Translations under genes and position numbers: made by a program
The notes under the pieces: model-generated
Database searches by the model: none
Seen by the model: the letters and a program-made list of their open reading frames with translations, nothing else
Told to the model about the DNA's origin: nothing
Assembly: GCA_024642545.1 (NCBI GenBank)
Contig: JAHEAW010000016.1
Span: 1-32,248 of the forward strand
Source of the DNA: Erythrobacteraceae bacterium
GTDB taxonomy: Bacteria > Pseudomonadota > Alphaproteobacteria > Sphingomonadales > Sphingomonadaceae
Direction of reading: 5' to 3'
DNA length: 32,248 nucleotides
In this document: one piece after another, positions 8,385-15,902 of the stretch
Layout of the letters: every line of letters starts with the position of its first letter
Position numbering within the stretch: position 1 is the stretch's first letter

Positions 8385-9424
8385 CGCGCGAGCCGCCAGC
8401 GCAGCGTTTCACCAGCATGGAAAGGCACAATCTGCGTCCCGTTGGCATCGATCATGGCGGGCACTAACTCATCAGCGCGTTCCAGCGTAACGGTGCCCTG
8501 ATTGAGCGGCAGGCCATAGAAGTGCGGGCCATTTTCTGAAGCAAAAGCTTCAAGCTGGTCCAGCGCGCCCTCCTCTTCGAACACGGTAGCATAGCTTTCC
8601 AGCGCATAGGGGGCGTTGAAAATTCCCGCGCAGCCGCAAGCGTTCTCCTTCGCGCCAACCGCATGCGGCGCACTATCCGTGCCAAGAAAAAACTTCGCCG
8701 AACCTGAGGTGGCCGCGCGGCGCAGAGCCAGCCGGTGTTTCTCACGCTTGGCAACTGGCAAGCAATAGGCATGCGGACGAATGCCGCCAACCAGCATGGC
8801 ATTACGGTTGATAAGCAAATGCTGCGGAGTGATGGTTGCAGCCACCCTATCACCCGCGCTTTCAACAAATTGCACTGCATCTTGGGTGGTGATATGTTCG
8901 AACACTACCTTAAGGGCGGGCATTTCGCGGATGATCCCGCTCATCGTGCGGTCGATAAACACCGCCTCGCGGTCAAAGATATCGACGTCGTGATCGGTAA
9001 CCTCGCCGTGTACCAGCAGCGGCATGCCGATGTCCTGCATCCGCTCGAGCGCTGGACGGATCGCTGAAATATCACTCACTCCATAGGCGGAATTAGTGGT
9101 GGCATTGGCAGGATATAGCTTGGCCGCAGTGAACACCCCTTCGGCAAACCCGTGCGCCAATTCGTCCGGGTCGCTGACATCAGTCAGATAGGCAGTCATC
9201 AGCGGGGTAAAATCCATCTCTTGCGGCAAGGCCCGGAGAATACGCTCACGATAGGCAGCAGCAGCAACAAAGCTGGTCACCGGAGGGGACAGGTTCGGCA
9301 TAACAATTGCGCGGGCAAATTGCCGGGCGGTGTGCAGCACAACACCGCGCATGAGATCACCATCGCGCAAATGAACATGCCAGTCATCGGGGCGGCGCAG
9401 GGTCAAGCTAGTGGGCGAATCCAT
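8381..9424 (-). CDS. pyrC: Dihydroorotase, type II
   Basis: A 347-residue zinc amidohydrolase that catalyses the reversible cyclisation of N-carbamoyl-aspartate to dihydroorotate in pyrimidine synthesis. Length and motif positions match E. coli PyrC: H16 and H18 in HVHLRDG, the carboxylated K102 in [14 protein letters not shown]139 in LVHGEV, H177 in FEHITT and the catalytic D250 in LGTDSAPH. The start ATG at 9424 follows AAGGGATAAGGT. It lies 46 nt downstream of the EamA exporter gene on the same strand, so it may be expressed from that transcript. The stop overlaps the rarD stop. Confidence 0.95.
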   Translation of the reverse strand: MDSPTSLTLRRPDDWHVHLRDGDLMRGVVLHTARQFARAIVMPNLSPPVTSFVAAAAYRERILRALPQEMDFTPLMTAYLTDVSDPDELAHGFAEGVFTAAKLYPANATTNSAYGVSDISAIRPALERMQDIGMPLLVHGEVTDHDVDIFDREAVFIDRTMSGIIREMPALKVVFEHITTQDAVQFVESAGDRVAATITPQHLLINRNAMLVGGIRPHAYCLPVAKREKHRLALRRAATSGSAKFFLGTDSAPHAVGAKENACGCAGIFNAPYALESYATVFEEEGALDQLEAFASENGPHFYGLPLNQGTVTLERADELVPAMIDANGTQIVPFHAGETLRWRLAR

Positions 9425-9470
9425 ACCTTATCCCTTGGCGCCAGACGCATGCTTTGTCACCAGTGTCACG

Positions 9471-10358
9471 TCAAATTCGCCCGCGTACCAGCAGCGGTTT
9501 GAACAAGGCCCTGCTGGGCCGGACCAGGATTACCAGCACGCCAGCCCCTGCAATCGCGGCCCCGACCAGCAATTGCAGCCCGACATGGTCATGCGTGATA
9601 AATGCGCCCAGCGCGATGGTGAAGATCGGCGTCATCAGGGTCAACGGGGCGACCAGATTGGCATCATGATCACGCAGCAGGCGAAAATAAGCAGTGTGCG
9701 CGAATACCGAGACTACAAGCGCGGAAAAACCCAGCGCAGCGGCAAAGCGCCAACCGCCCGCCAGTACGGTCATTTCTTGCCTGCTTTCCGTAACCGCGCT
9801 GAGCGGAATGAGCACCAGCGTGGAAACCAGCCCGGCCCATGCCTGCAAACGCAGCGGCGGCAGGTCAATCTGCTTGAGCCACACCGAGCCAAGCGCACCA
9901 ACGATTGCGGACAGGCCGACAAATAGCAGACCATTGCTGCCCGACCAGGCGCTGGGCGAAGCGACTGCGACCGCGACGCCAAGAAACGCAAGGGCAATGC
10001 CCACTCCCCTGCGCCAGCGGACCTGCTCCTTCAGAATCAGGATTGCGAAGATCACGGTCAGCGGCGCGCCCGACAGGCTGACAACTGCGGCAGATGACGG
10101 CGTGGCGTCGCGCAGGCCAATGAACAGCAGCGCAAATGATCCGCCGCTGATCATGAAAGTCACCAGCGCCACCCACGGCCAGCGCGGCGGCAACGGCAGC
10201 AGCCAGCGCAGCAGCACCAGCGTTACCACCACCGCACGCATCGCCGCATAGGCTAGCGGCGGGACTTGCAGCCCCTCCACCACCAGGCGGCTAACCACAG
10301 TGTTGAGCGCCCACAACACGCAGATGAAGATCAGGGACAGGAAACTGCGCAGCGGCAT
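9471..10358 (-). CDS. DMT (EamA) family transporter
   Basis: A 295-residue drug/metabolite-type permease with about ten transmembrane helices in two EamA repeats. The first repeat contains LWALNTVVSRLVVEGLQVPP and LLFIGLRDATPSSAAVVSLSGAPLTVIFA. The second contains VFAHTAYFRLLRDHDANLVAPLTLMTPIF. The start at 10358 (MPLRSFLSL) is placed just before helix 1. The frame is open for 28 codons further upstream, but that part overlaps the divergent ygfZ leader and lacks family character. The substrate is unknown. It precedes pyrC on the same strand and is divergent from ygfZ. Confidence 0.85.
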   Translation of the reverse strand: MPLRSFLSLIFICVLWALNTVVSRLVVEGLQVPPLAYAAMRAVVVTLVLLRWLLPLPPRWPWVALVTFMISGGSFALLFIGLRDATPSSAAVVSLSGAPLTVIFAILILKEQVRWRRGVGIALAFLGVAVAVASPSAWSGSNGLLFVGLSAIVGALGSVWLKQIDLPPLRLQAWAGLVSTLVLIPLSAVTESRQEMTVLAGGWRFAAALGFSALVVSVFAHTAYFRLLRDHDANLVAPLTLMTPIFTIALGAFITHDHVGLQLLVGAAIAGAGVLVILVRPSRALFKPLLVRGRI

Positions 10359-10432
10359 GGCGGTGCCATAGCAGGACTTTGCGCGCGGGCCAGCAGAGTT
10401 GATTTTTGTCCCCACAGGTCCACTTATGTTGC

Positions 10433-11173
10433 ATGATCGCAAGCCGTTTGTTCGACCGCGCCGTAATTCGGCTGATCCCGCAGGATGGTGCCGAAGATGT
10501 CGGAGCCTTTCTGCAAGGCCTGGTGACCAATGATATCACTGGCGCGCTACCCGCTTATGCCGGGCTGCTCAGCGCACAAGGCAAGGCGATGTTTGATTTC
10601 CTCGTCTGGCCCGCCGGAGATGGCCAGTTGCTGCTCGATTGCGAAGCAGCGGCGGCAGATGATCTGGTCAAGCGCCTGTCGCTCTACAGATTGCGGCGCA
10701 AGATCACTATTGAGCGCGACCCAGCGCTGGCAGTCCATTGGCAGCGCGTTCCGGGCGATGGCGGCGCCGCTGATCCGCGTCTGGGTGACCTTGGTCAGCG
10801 CTGGCTTGCCCCGATCGATGCTGCAGATATATCTGCAGATGCGGCGTGGCGCGCCCACCGCCTGTCACTTGGCGTACCTGAAGGGCGGGCCGAACTGGTT
10901 GATATATTATGGCTTGAGACCAATGCGACTGAATTGAACGGCGTGTCCTTCACCAAAGGCTGCTATATTGGGCAGGAGAATACAGCGCGGATGAACTGGC
11001 GGCACAAAGTCAACAGGCGGCTAGTGGTAGTCCCGCTAAGCCGCTCTGACCCAAAGCGGCAAGTGGCTGCCTATACTGATCTTGGTTTTGCAATCGACCA
11101 TTTGAGAACCGAAGATATTCCGCCTGAGCTGGCGCCCCCTTGGATGGCTCTGGGTACTGCCGAAGCCCCGTAG
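10433..11173 (+). CDS. ygfZ: Folate-binding Fe-S repair protein YgfZ
   Basis: A 246-residue GcvT-like protein. The family hallmark K-G-C-Y-x-G-Q-E is seen at K175-GC177YIGQE182, followed by NTARMNWRHKVNRRL. The N-terminal folate-fold region contains FLQGLVTNDITG and GLLSAQGKAMFDFLVW. By family knowledge YgfZ/IBA57 proteins use tetrahydrofolate and the signature cysteine to help assemble or repair certain 4Fe-4S enzymes in the cytosol. ATG 10433 is preferred over the upstream TTG at 10406, because family similarity begins at SRLFDRAVIRL. It ends 7 nt before the convergent TetR gene. Confidence 0.88.
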   Translation: MIASRLFDRAVIRLIPQDGAEDVGAFLQGLVTNDITGALPAYAGLLSAQGKAMFDFLVWPAGDGQLLLDCEAAAADDLVKRLSLYRLRRKITIERDPALAVHWQRVPGDGGAADPRLGDLGQRWLAPIDAADISADAAWRAHRLSLGVPEGRAELVDILWLETNATELNGVSFTKGCYIGQENTARMNWRHKVNRRLVVVPLSRSDPKRQVAAYTDLGFAIDHLRTEDIPPELAPPWMALGTAEAP

Positions 11174-11180
11174 GCACCGC

Positions 11181-11783
11181 TCATTGATTGGTCATATGCT
11201 CTTCAACTGATGCAATCAGCAATTGCTCTGCGCGGTCGCGCGCAGTCTGGCGCGGCAAACCAAGCGAATTGGCCAGCGCCTGCCCCATCAGCGCATCACC
11301 CAGTGCCAGGAGGACGAGCGTCAGCGTGTCTTCATGCACTCGCATCTGGCTGACGCGGCCATGTTCGGCTTCCTCCGGCGCGATTTCATCCACCAGCGCA
11401 TGGATTGCCTCGATGATCGGGTCGAGCGCATCCTCATTCCCGGTCAGCAGCATCCACCCGGCAAGCGCCCCTGCGCCTTCCTTGTCAAATGCATCGAACG
11501 CAAGGTCGACCACTTCGCGCGGCGTGCCCAGCCCGACCCGGCTGGCCCGGACCGCATCCTTGATCGTTTCGCACACTGTCCAGGCGAGATGTTCAGCCAA
11601 CGATTTCTGCAAGCCAGAGGCAGAACCGAAATGATGCAGCAGATTGGCGTGCGTGCGCCCGATTCGCCCTGCCACCGCTTTGAGAGTCACCGATTGCGGG
11701 CCGCTTTCAATCAACAGCCCGCGTGCAGCTTCGAGCGCTGCGGTGCGCGATTCCTCTGGCGATAGACGTTTGCGAGTAGCCAT
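11181..11783 (-). CDS. TetR family transcriptional regulator
   Basis: A 200-residue repressor-type protein. The N-terminal helix-turn-helix spans about residues 12-58 (RTAALEAARGLLIESGP, then VTLKAVAGRIGRTHANLLHHF). The rest is an all-helical ligand-binding and dimerisation domain. The start at 11783 (MATRKRLSPEES) is chosen over the longer open frame because it directly precedes the DNA-binding domain. It is divergent from the metal-dependent hydrolase gene. The shared 137-bp region carries two near-identical palindromic sites on the hydrolase promoter, so it most likely represses that gene and perhaps itself. The ligand is unknown. Confidence 0.88.
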   Translation of the reverse strand: MATRKRLSPEESRTAALEAARGLLIESGPQSVTLKAVAGRIGRTHANLLHHFGSASGLQKSLAEHLAWTVCETIKDAVRASRVGLGTPREVVDLAFDAFDKEGAGALAGWMLLTGNEDALDPIIEAIHALVDEIAPEEAEHGRVSQMRVHEDTLTLVLLALGDALMGQALANSLGLPRQTARDRAEQLLIASVEEHMTNQ

Positions 11784-11859
11784 AATTATCCGTGCCCGAA
11801 CCTGTGTCGCCCTGCTTATGGCCCATTGGAACAGCAATTGCGAGTGCGCACAGGAACCT

Positions 11860-11880
11860 TATTGACACTCATGTAAGTAA
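11860..11880. promoter_or_regulatory. Putative TetR operator O1 (over the -35 box)
   Basis: A 21-bp imperfect palindrome that starts TATTGACA and ends ATGTAAGTAA. It is near-identical (17 of 21 bases) to the second site 25 bp further on and covers the TTGACA box of the hydrolase promoter. Confidence 0.6.
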
Positions 11881-11890
11881 ACACTATTAA
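11862..11890 (+). promoter_or_regulatory. Strong sigma70-type promoter of the metal-dependent hydrolase gene
   Basis: A perfect -35 box TTGACA (11862-11867), a 17-nt spacer, and a -10 box TATTAA (11885-11890). The predicted start of transcription is near 11897. A ribosome binding site AAGGA (11909-11913) lies 7 nt before the ATG at 11921. Both hexamers lie inside the two operator-like repeats. Confidence 0.65.
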
Positions 11891-11905
11891 CATTAATGTC
11901 AGTAA
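11885..11905. promoter_or_regulatory. Putative TetR operator O2 (over the -10 box)
   Basis: The second 21-bp copy starts TATTAACA and ends ATGTCAGTAA, centred on the perfect palindrome ACATTAATGT (11890-11899). It covers the -10 box and the likely start point. The start-to-start distance from O1 is 25 bp, about two and a half helical turns. Confidence 0.6.
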
Positions 11906-11920
11906 CACAAGGACCCGTCA

Positions 11921-12799
11921 ATGAACGCGCCCACTACCTTTGATCTTGATAGGCAATCCCGCAGCCCAGTCCACCATGACATAATCGTACGTGACCGCCG
12001 CTTTGCCCGCGATGGCGCCGCGACGCGCCGCTGGTGGCTCAACGGCGATCCGGTTGGCACTGCTTGGTTCAACGCCCTCAGCGCCACCTTCCCACGCGGC
12101 GAAGCCTATTTCATCGAATCGGTGAAGGCGTTTCGTGACGGCGCCTCACCCAAGCTGACCGCAGAGATCCGCGCCTTTGTGCGGCAGGAAATCAATCATA
12201 CGCGTGAACACATCGTTTTCAACAAGCTGGCTGCAAGCGCTGGCTACGACATTCAGTTTATCGACCAGCGGGTAGAGGAGATGCTCGCGCTGACCAAGGG
12301 GCGGCCGCAGGTCCTCAATCTGGCGGCAACTATGGCGCTGGAACATTTCACCGCTATGCTGGGGCAGGAACTGCTCGCCAACCCCGCCCATCTTAAAGGT
12401 GCCGACGGCGATCTGGGCGATTTGTGGCGCTGGCATTCAGCCGAAGAGATCGAGCATAAGGGCGTTGCATATGATACCTGGCTGCACGCGACGCGCGGTT
12501 GGGGCAGGTTCCGGCGCTGGCGCATCAAGTCGATCATGATGCTGATCGTGACCTGCCGCTTCATTGCCCATCGCACCGCCGACGTGGCTGAACTGCTCGC
12601 GCAGGACGGGCTGACCGGTGCCAAATGGAAATGGAAAATTGCCGCCTATCTGCTGTGGAAGCCCGGCTTCCTGCGCCGGATCATCCCGCAATGGCTGGCC
12701 TTCTTCATGCCCGGCTTCCATCCGTGGAACCACGATGATCGCGCGCTGATCGGTATGTATGAAGGCGATTTTTCGGATGCGTTGATGCCCGCTGCATGA
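11921..12799 (+). CDS. Metal-dependent hydrolase (COG3687 type, ferritin-like diiron motifs)
   Basis: A 292-residue protein of the family annotated as predicted metal-dependent hydrolase. Two ExxH pairs are visible, E90-INH93 (RQEINHTREH) and E176-IEH179 (WHSAEEIEHKGVAYD). An extra EH at 141-142 (ALEHFTAML) and acidic residues near EAYFIES (61-67) complete a pattern like a four-helix diiron site. The C-terminal part has hydrophobic stretches (IMMLIVTCRFIAH, PQWLAFFMPGF) suggesting membrane association. The catalytic role is not established for the family, as far as I can tell from memory. It is controlled by the divergent TetR gene through O1 and O2 and ends in a strong terminator. Confidence 0.85.
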   Translation: MNAPTTFDLDRQSRSPVHHDIIVRDRRFARDGAATRRWWLNGDPVGTAWFNALSATFPRGEAYFIESVKAFRDGASPKLTAEIRAFVRQEINHTREHIVFNKLAASAGYDIQFIDQRVEEMLALTKGRPQVLNLAATMALEHFTAMLGQELLANPAHLKGADGDLGDLWRWHSAEEIEHKGVAYDTWLHATRGWGRFRRWRIKSIMMLIVTCRFIAHRTADVAELLAQDGLTGAKWKWKIAAYLLWKPGFLRRIIPQWLAFFMPGFHPWNHDDRALIGMYEGDFSDALMPAA

Positions 12800-12832
12800 T
12801 CTGCGCACCATCTGTCTGATGTGAATAAAACA

Positions 12833-12866
12833 AAGGCCCCGCACTCATTTGCGGGGCCTTCTTTAT
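12833..12866. terminator. Strong bidirectional rho-independent terminator
   Basis: A perfect 10-bp stem AAGGCCCCGC (12833-12842) pairs with GCGGGGCCTT (12851-12860) across an 8-nt loop. It is followed by CTTTAT on plus and by TTTGTTTTATT on minus. It ends both the metal-dependent hydrolase gene and the convergent GNAT gene. Confidence 0.88.
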
Positions 12867-12881
12867 GTCAGGTGATGGCGC

Positions 12882-13412
12882 TCAGGCAGCTTGCGGCATT
12901 TGGCACGTCGGCTCAGCCAGTTCCAACTCGAACTCGGCTGAAGGTACGTCGCAGCCACGCGCGCGGCTGAACCGCAGGCGCAGCGCGCCAGTTGGCCGGA
13001 AGCCCAGCTTGCGCAGCACTTTGCCCGATGCTGGGTTGTCGACAAAATGACCCGCCTTCAGACGCCGATGGCCCAGCGACCGGGCAATCTCGATCACACT
13101 GCGACCAGCTTCGGTAGCAAAGCCCCGGCCCCAATGACTGCGCGCAATCCAATAGCCAAGCTCGGCAGCGCCGTCCCGCTCGGCCAGACCAGCACTGCCG
13201 ATCACTCCGCTGCCGGGCAAGGTAATGAGGAAATGCGGCAAGTATTGGTCCTGCGCCAGCCCGGCAAATTCACGCGCATCATGCTCGCCATAGGGCCACG
13301 GCGCGCGGGCCAGGTTCCGCACCACACCTTCATCGCACACACCTGCCCAAATCGCCTGCCAATCCTCGGGCCATGCTGGCCGCAGGAACAGCCTTTCACT
13401 TCTATGGAACAC
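12882..13412 (-). CDS. GNAT family N-acetyltransferase (RimJ/RimL-like)
   Basis: A 176-residue acetyltransferase of the RimJ/RimL branch. The family opening SERLFLRPAWPEDW (about 4-17) is followed by GSAGLAERDGAAELGYWIA and the acetyl-CoA loop HWGRGFATEAG (about 94-104). KVLRKLGFRPTG is the usual last strand-helix. It would acetylate an amino group of a protein or small molecule, and the target is unknown. The start is GTG at 13412, with GGAG 7 nt upstream. The 230-bp leader side contains a perfect 7-bp hairpin (CTAACGG/CCGTTAG, 13441-13458) and the hairpin cluster described below. Confidence 0.87.
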   Translation of the reverse strand: MFHRSERLFLRPAWPEDWQAIWAGVCDEGVVRNLARAPWPYGEHDAREFAGLAQDQYLPHFLITLPGSGVIGSAGLAERDGAAELGYWIARSHWGRGFATEAGRSVIEIARSLGHRRLKAGHFVDNPASGKVLRKLGFRPTGALRLRFSRARGCDVPSAEFELELAEPTCQMPQAA

Positions 13413-13534
13413 TGCGCTTCTCCTCTCGCCTTGCCCCGCTCTAACGGCTTCCCGTTAGGCGCAGTGCATGACATTCCCGTTGCGGCGAAAGCGATTTTCG
13501 TCAGCCTGCGCCAAATTTGAGAGGGAGAAACGAC

Positions 13535-13580
13535 AAGAGGGAGACAGACCCCCTGAAACAGGTGGTCCTTTCTCCCTCTT
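13535..13580. repeat. Long imperfect hairpin between rpmA and the GNAT gene
   Basis: A 46-nt inverted repeat. The outer 10 bp pair perfectly (AAGAGGGAGA with TCTCCCTCTT). After a small bulge, GACCCCCTG pairs with CAGGTGGTC with one mismatch around an AAA loop. A further partial copy of the arm (GAGGGAGA) lies just left, near 13521. Neither side has a strong T-run, so it may be a terminator, a processing site or a small dispersed repeat. Confidence 0.6.
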
Positions 13581-13584
13581 AGGT

Positions 13585-13639
13585 GCCGGATTTATCCGGC
13601 TGGACCATCCTGTGGGACGATCCTGTTATTGAATCGTCC
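13585..13639 (-). terminator. Two short hairpins just downstream of rpmA
   Basis: GGACGAT (13615-13621) pairs perfectly with ATCGTCC (13633-13639), ending 2 nt from the rpmA stop codon. GCCGGA (13585-13590) pairs with TCCGGC (13595-13600) around TTTA. Together they probably end or stabilise the rplU-rpmA transcript. No clear T-run follows, so intrinsic termination is not certain. Confidence 0.4.
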
Positions 13640-13641
13640 GA

Positions 13642-13911
13642 TTATTCGGCGGCTTGGGCCATAATGTCGACCGACACATATTTGCGGCCAAGTTTGCCCG
13701 CGTGGAATCGTACGCGGCCCTCGCCCAGAGCAAACAACGTATGGTCCTTGCCCATGCCGACATTATTGCCCGGATAGAATTTGGTGCCGCGCTGGCGCAC
13801 GATGATGTTGCCGCCGATCACTTCCTGACCGCCGAACTTCTTCACACCAAGGCGGCGACCTGCTGAGTCGCGACCGTTGCGGGATGAACCGCCTGCTTTT
13901 TTATGTGCCAT
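13642..13911 (-). CDS. rpmA: 50S ribosomal protein L27
   Basis: An 89-residue L27, recognised from [20 protein letters not shown] (1-20), [20 protein letters not shown] and [19 protein letters not shown]27 sits near the peptidyl-transferase centre of the large subunit. The protein starts directly with MAHKK, so it lacks the cleavable N-terminal extension known from Firmicutes. It lies 26 nt after rplU in the standard rplU-rpmA order. Confidence 0.97.
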   Translation of the reverse strand: MAHKKAGGSSRNGRDSAGRRLGVKKFGGQEVIGGNIIVRQRGTKFYPGNNVGMGKDHTLFALGEGRVRFHAGKLGRKYVSVDIMAQAAE

Positions 13912-13937
13912 CTCTAACTACTCCGAAGTCTTGCGAC

Positions 13938-14438
13938 TTATTCCTTATCGGCTGCTTTTTTGGCAGCGGGCTTCTTGGCGGCAGGCTTCTTTGCAGGAGC
14001 CTTCTTCGCAGGTGCGGCCTGTTCGGCAGCAGCCTTGGGCGCAGTGGCTTTCTTGGCCGGTGCAGCCTCTGCTTCAACGGCCTTGGGCGCAGCCTCTGCC
14101 TTCGGCGCTGCTGCGGCAGCCTTCTTGGGAGCAGCCTTGGCATCACCCACCGACAGAATCCGCAGCAGCGTCAACTGTTGACGGTGGCCTTGCTTGCGCC
14201 GGTAATTATGACGGCGACGCTTCTTGAAGACGATGACCTTGTCGCTCTTCGCCTGCGCGATGATTTCAGCCGAAACGGCTACCTTCGATGCATCAGCAAC
14301 CGAATCGCCTTCGCCGGCGAGCAGGACATCAGCCAGCGTTACCGTATCACCAGCTTCGCCGCTGAGCTTTTCAACTGCAATCTTGTCTCCAGCAGCAACC
14401 CGGTATTGTTTGCCGCCCGTGCGCACAACTGCGAACAT
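13938..14438 (-). CDS. rplU: 50S ribosomal protein L21 with Ala/Lys/Pro-rich C-terminal tail
   Basis: The first 100 or so residues are standard L21 ([20 protein letters not shown], then [20 protein letters not shown] and LRILSV). They bind 23S rRNA as an early assembly protein. A further 66 residues follow, made almost only of Ala, Lys, Pro and Glu ([19 protein letters not shown] and [18 protein letters not shown]). This brings the protein to 166 residues, against 103 in E. coli. Similar tails occur in other alphaproteobacteria. The start at 14438 matches the family N-terminus. An ATG two codons upstream (14444) is equally possible. Confidence 0.95.
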   Translation of the reverse strand: MFAVVRTGGKQYRVAAGDKIAVEKLSGEAGDTVTLADVLLAGEGDSVADASKVAVSAEIIAQAKSDKVIVFKKRRRHNYRRKQGHRQQLTLLRILSVGDAKAAPKKAAAAAPKAEAAPKAVEAEAAPAKKATAPKAAAEQAAPAKKAPAKKPAAKKPAAKKAADKE

Positions 14439-14533
14439 GGTCATTTCACTTTCAATCTAAATGCTGTGCCAGCCCCACTGAGAAACCGGCGCGACCGACA
14501 CGCCGCCATTGGCGGGCCCCGGAAAGATGCAGG

Positions 14534-14562
14534 CCGTTAAGGGATGGTAGCGCTCAAGTCAA
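14534..14562 (-). promoter_or_regulatory. Candidate rplU-rpmA promoter
   Basis: On the minus strand TTGACT (14562-14557) is followed after 17 nt by TAACGG (14539-14534). The -35 box is good and the -10 box is weak. It would give a GC-rich leader of about 85-95 nt ahead of rplU. I did not recognise a known L21 leader structure in it. Confidence 0.35.
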
Positions 14563-14655
14563 CGCCCAAGTCGCCTGAAACAGCCCTTTGATTACCGATT
14601 TCACAAGCTATTCATGCGCTACCGCCCACGCAGATGCTAGCAAGACGGCGCGAGC

Positions 14656-15201
14656 ATGTCTAAGGTCGCAGCCATGTTCACTGGTCGATCTATCCTTTGC
14701 CGAGCGAATTTTACCGCTCTGAGCGCGCTGGGACTGCTTTCTGCCTGTGCCGCGGGGCCAGACTACCCATCACTCAAAATCCGCAATGCAGAACGTATGC
14801 ACCGCGGTTTTTCGTCGCCCCCTGCGCTTTCAACACCGCCTGAGCCAACCGCGCTCAACGCCGATCTGGCAACCCGATTGGCGCAGCTGCAGGGCCAGGC
14901 CGAGACAGCCCATGCTGCCTTTATGCAAGCGCAGCCAGGCGCAGCAAAGCTGGTTAACGCTGCGCGAGGGGCCGTGATTGAAAGCGATCAGTGGGCCAGC
15001 GCGCAAGTTGCGCTGGCTGGGCTGGAATCGTCCCGCAGCGCCGCTGCAGTGCCGCTCGGCGACCTTGACACGCTTTACACTGAAGCAGCGCTGGCATTCA
15101 CGCAGCGGGAGAAGATTGAGCAGGCACGCGGCGCGGTAACCGCTATGCTCGGCGAAGAAGACCATATTCTGGCAAGTCTGCGCGGGAAGCTGGCGTCATG
15201 A
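14656..15201 (+). CDS. Predicted lipoprotein of unknown function, co-transcribed with the FNR-type regulator
   Basis: A 181-residue protein with an N-terminal hydrophobic segment ending in the lipobox GLLSAC (Cys about residue 31). A proline-rich linker (SSPPALSTPPEPTA) leads into a long, mostly helical region (ADLATRLAQLQGQAETAHAAF..., then TLYTEAALAFTQREKIEQARGAV) that may form a coiled coil. I recognise no named family. Start codons are possible at 14656 or 14674, and the second gives a more usual signal peptide length. Its stop overlaps the next start as ATGA (15198-15201), so translation of the two is probably coupled. Confidence 0.75.
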   Translation: MSKVAAMFTGRSILCRANFTALSALGLLSACAAGPDYPSLKIRNAERMHRGFSSPPALSTPPEPTALNADLATRLAQLQGQAETAHAAFMQAQPGAAKLVNAARGAVIESDQWASAQVALAGLESSRSAAAVPLGDLDTLYTEAALAFTQREKIEQARGAVTAMLGEEDHILASLRGKLAS

Positions 15202-15902
15202 GCCTCGCTTGCGCCAGTTGTCCCGTACGCGATCGTGCAGCCTGCTCTGCTCTGACTGACGAAGAACGCACCGCTATGGCGGAAGCTGGCCGCACGCGGC
15301 ATCTCGCCCGCGGCGAAACCTTGTTCCGCGCCGGGGATACGGACACTGCCTGTGCCACCTTGGTCAGCGGCGCGCTGAAGGTCACTTCGTTCAGTGAAGA
15401 TGGGGAAGAACGGATCCTCGCGCTGGTTCACCCGGCTGGCTTTGTCGGGGAGCTGTTCCAGCCGTTTGCGCATCATGACGTCGTCGCGCTGACTGACAGC
15501 ACGCTATGCACCTTTTCCCACTCCGATATGGAAGCAGCGGTCGGCCGTTACCCTGCACTGGCACAGGCACTGCTGCGGCGATCTCAAGAAGATCTGCACG
15601 CCAGCCGCCATCTGCTCAACTTGGCCGGGCGCAACAGCGCAACAGAAAAAGTCTCCAGCTTGCTGCTGGAAATGGCCTCTGCCGCCAGCGATTCGCCGTG
15701 TCATCCGGCGCATATGTTTGATCTGCCCCTGACCCGCGGCGAGATGGGCAATATGCTGGGCCTGACAATCGAAACAATCAGTCGGCAGCTATCAAAGCTG
15801 GAAAAGGCCGGAGCAATCCGGCGAAGTGGTTTGCGCGGGATTGAACTGATCAATCCCGCGCCCCTCCGGCATGCCAGTGGCGTTTACTCGCCCTCAGATT
15901 AG
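15198..15902 (+). CDS. FNR-type oxygen-sensing transcriptional regulator (Crp/Fnr family)
   Basis: A 234-residue Crp/Fnr regulator. Cysteines C5, C8 and C16 (LACASCPVRDRAAC, C-x2-C-x7-C) plus C104 in STLCTFS form the four-ligand pattern of an oxygen-labile 4Fe-4S cluster. The cyclic-nucleotide-like beta barrel spans about 35-115. A dimerisation helix follows, then a helix-turn-helix whose recognition helix reads E192-TIS195R196. E--SR is the FNR-type reading of TTGAT half-sites. It should be an active dimer without oxygen. A perfect TTGAT-N4-ATCAA site lies 470 bp downstream before the neighbouring membrane gene. The last 9 nt overlap that convergent gene. Confidence 0.9.
   Translation: MSLACASCPVRDRAACSALTDEERTAMAEAGRTRHLARGETLFRAGDTDTACATLVSGALKVTSFSEDGEERILALVHPAGFVGELFQPFAHHDVVALTDSTLCTFSHSDMEAAVGRYPALAQALLRRSQEDLHASRHLLNLAGRNSATEKVSSLLLEMASAASDSPCHPAHMFDLPLTRGEMGNMLGLTIETISRQLSKLEKAGAIRRSGLRGIELINPAPLRHASGVYSPSD

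Noticed and set aside
13901-14181. Arg/Pro-rich and Gly/Ala-rich frames opposite the L21 tail
   Set aside because: They are translations of the repetitive tail DNA in other frames.
14600-14625. TTTGATTACCGATTT as a possible second FNR box before the lipoprotein-FNR pair
   Set aside because: Only the left half-site fits. The right half lacks ATCAA.
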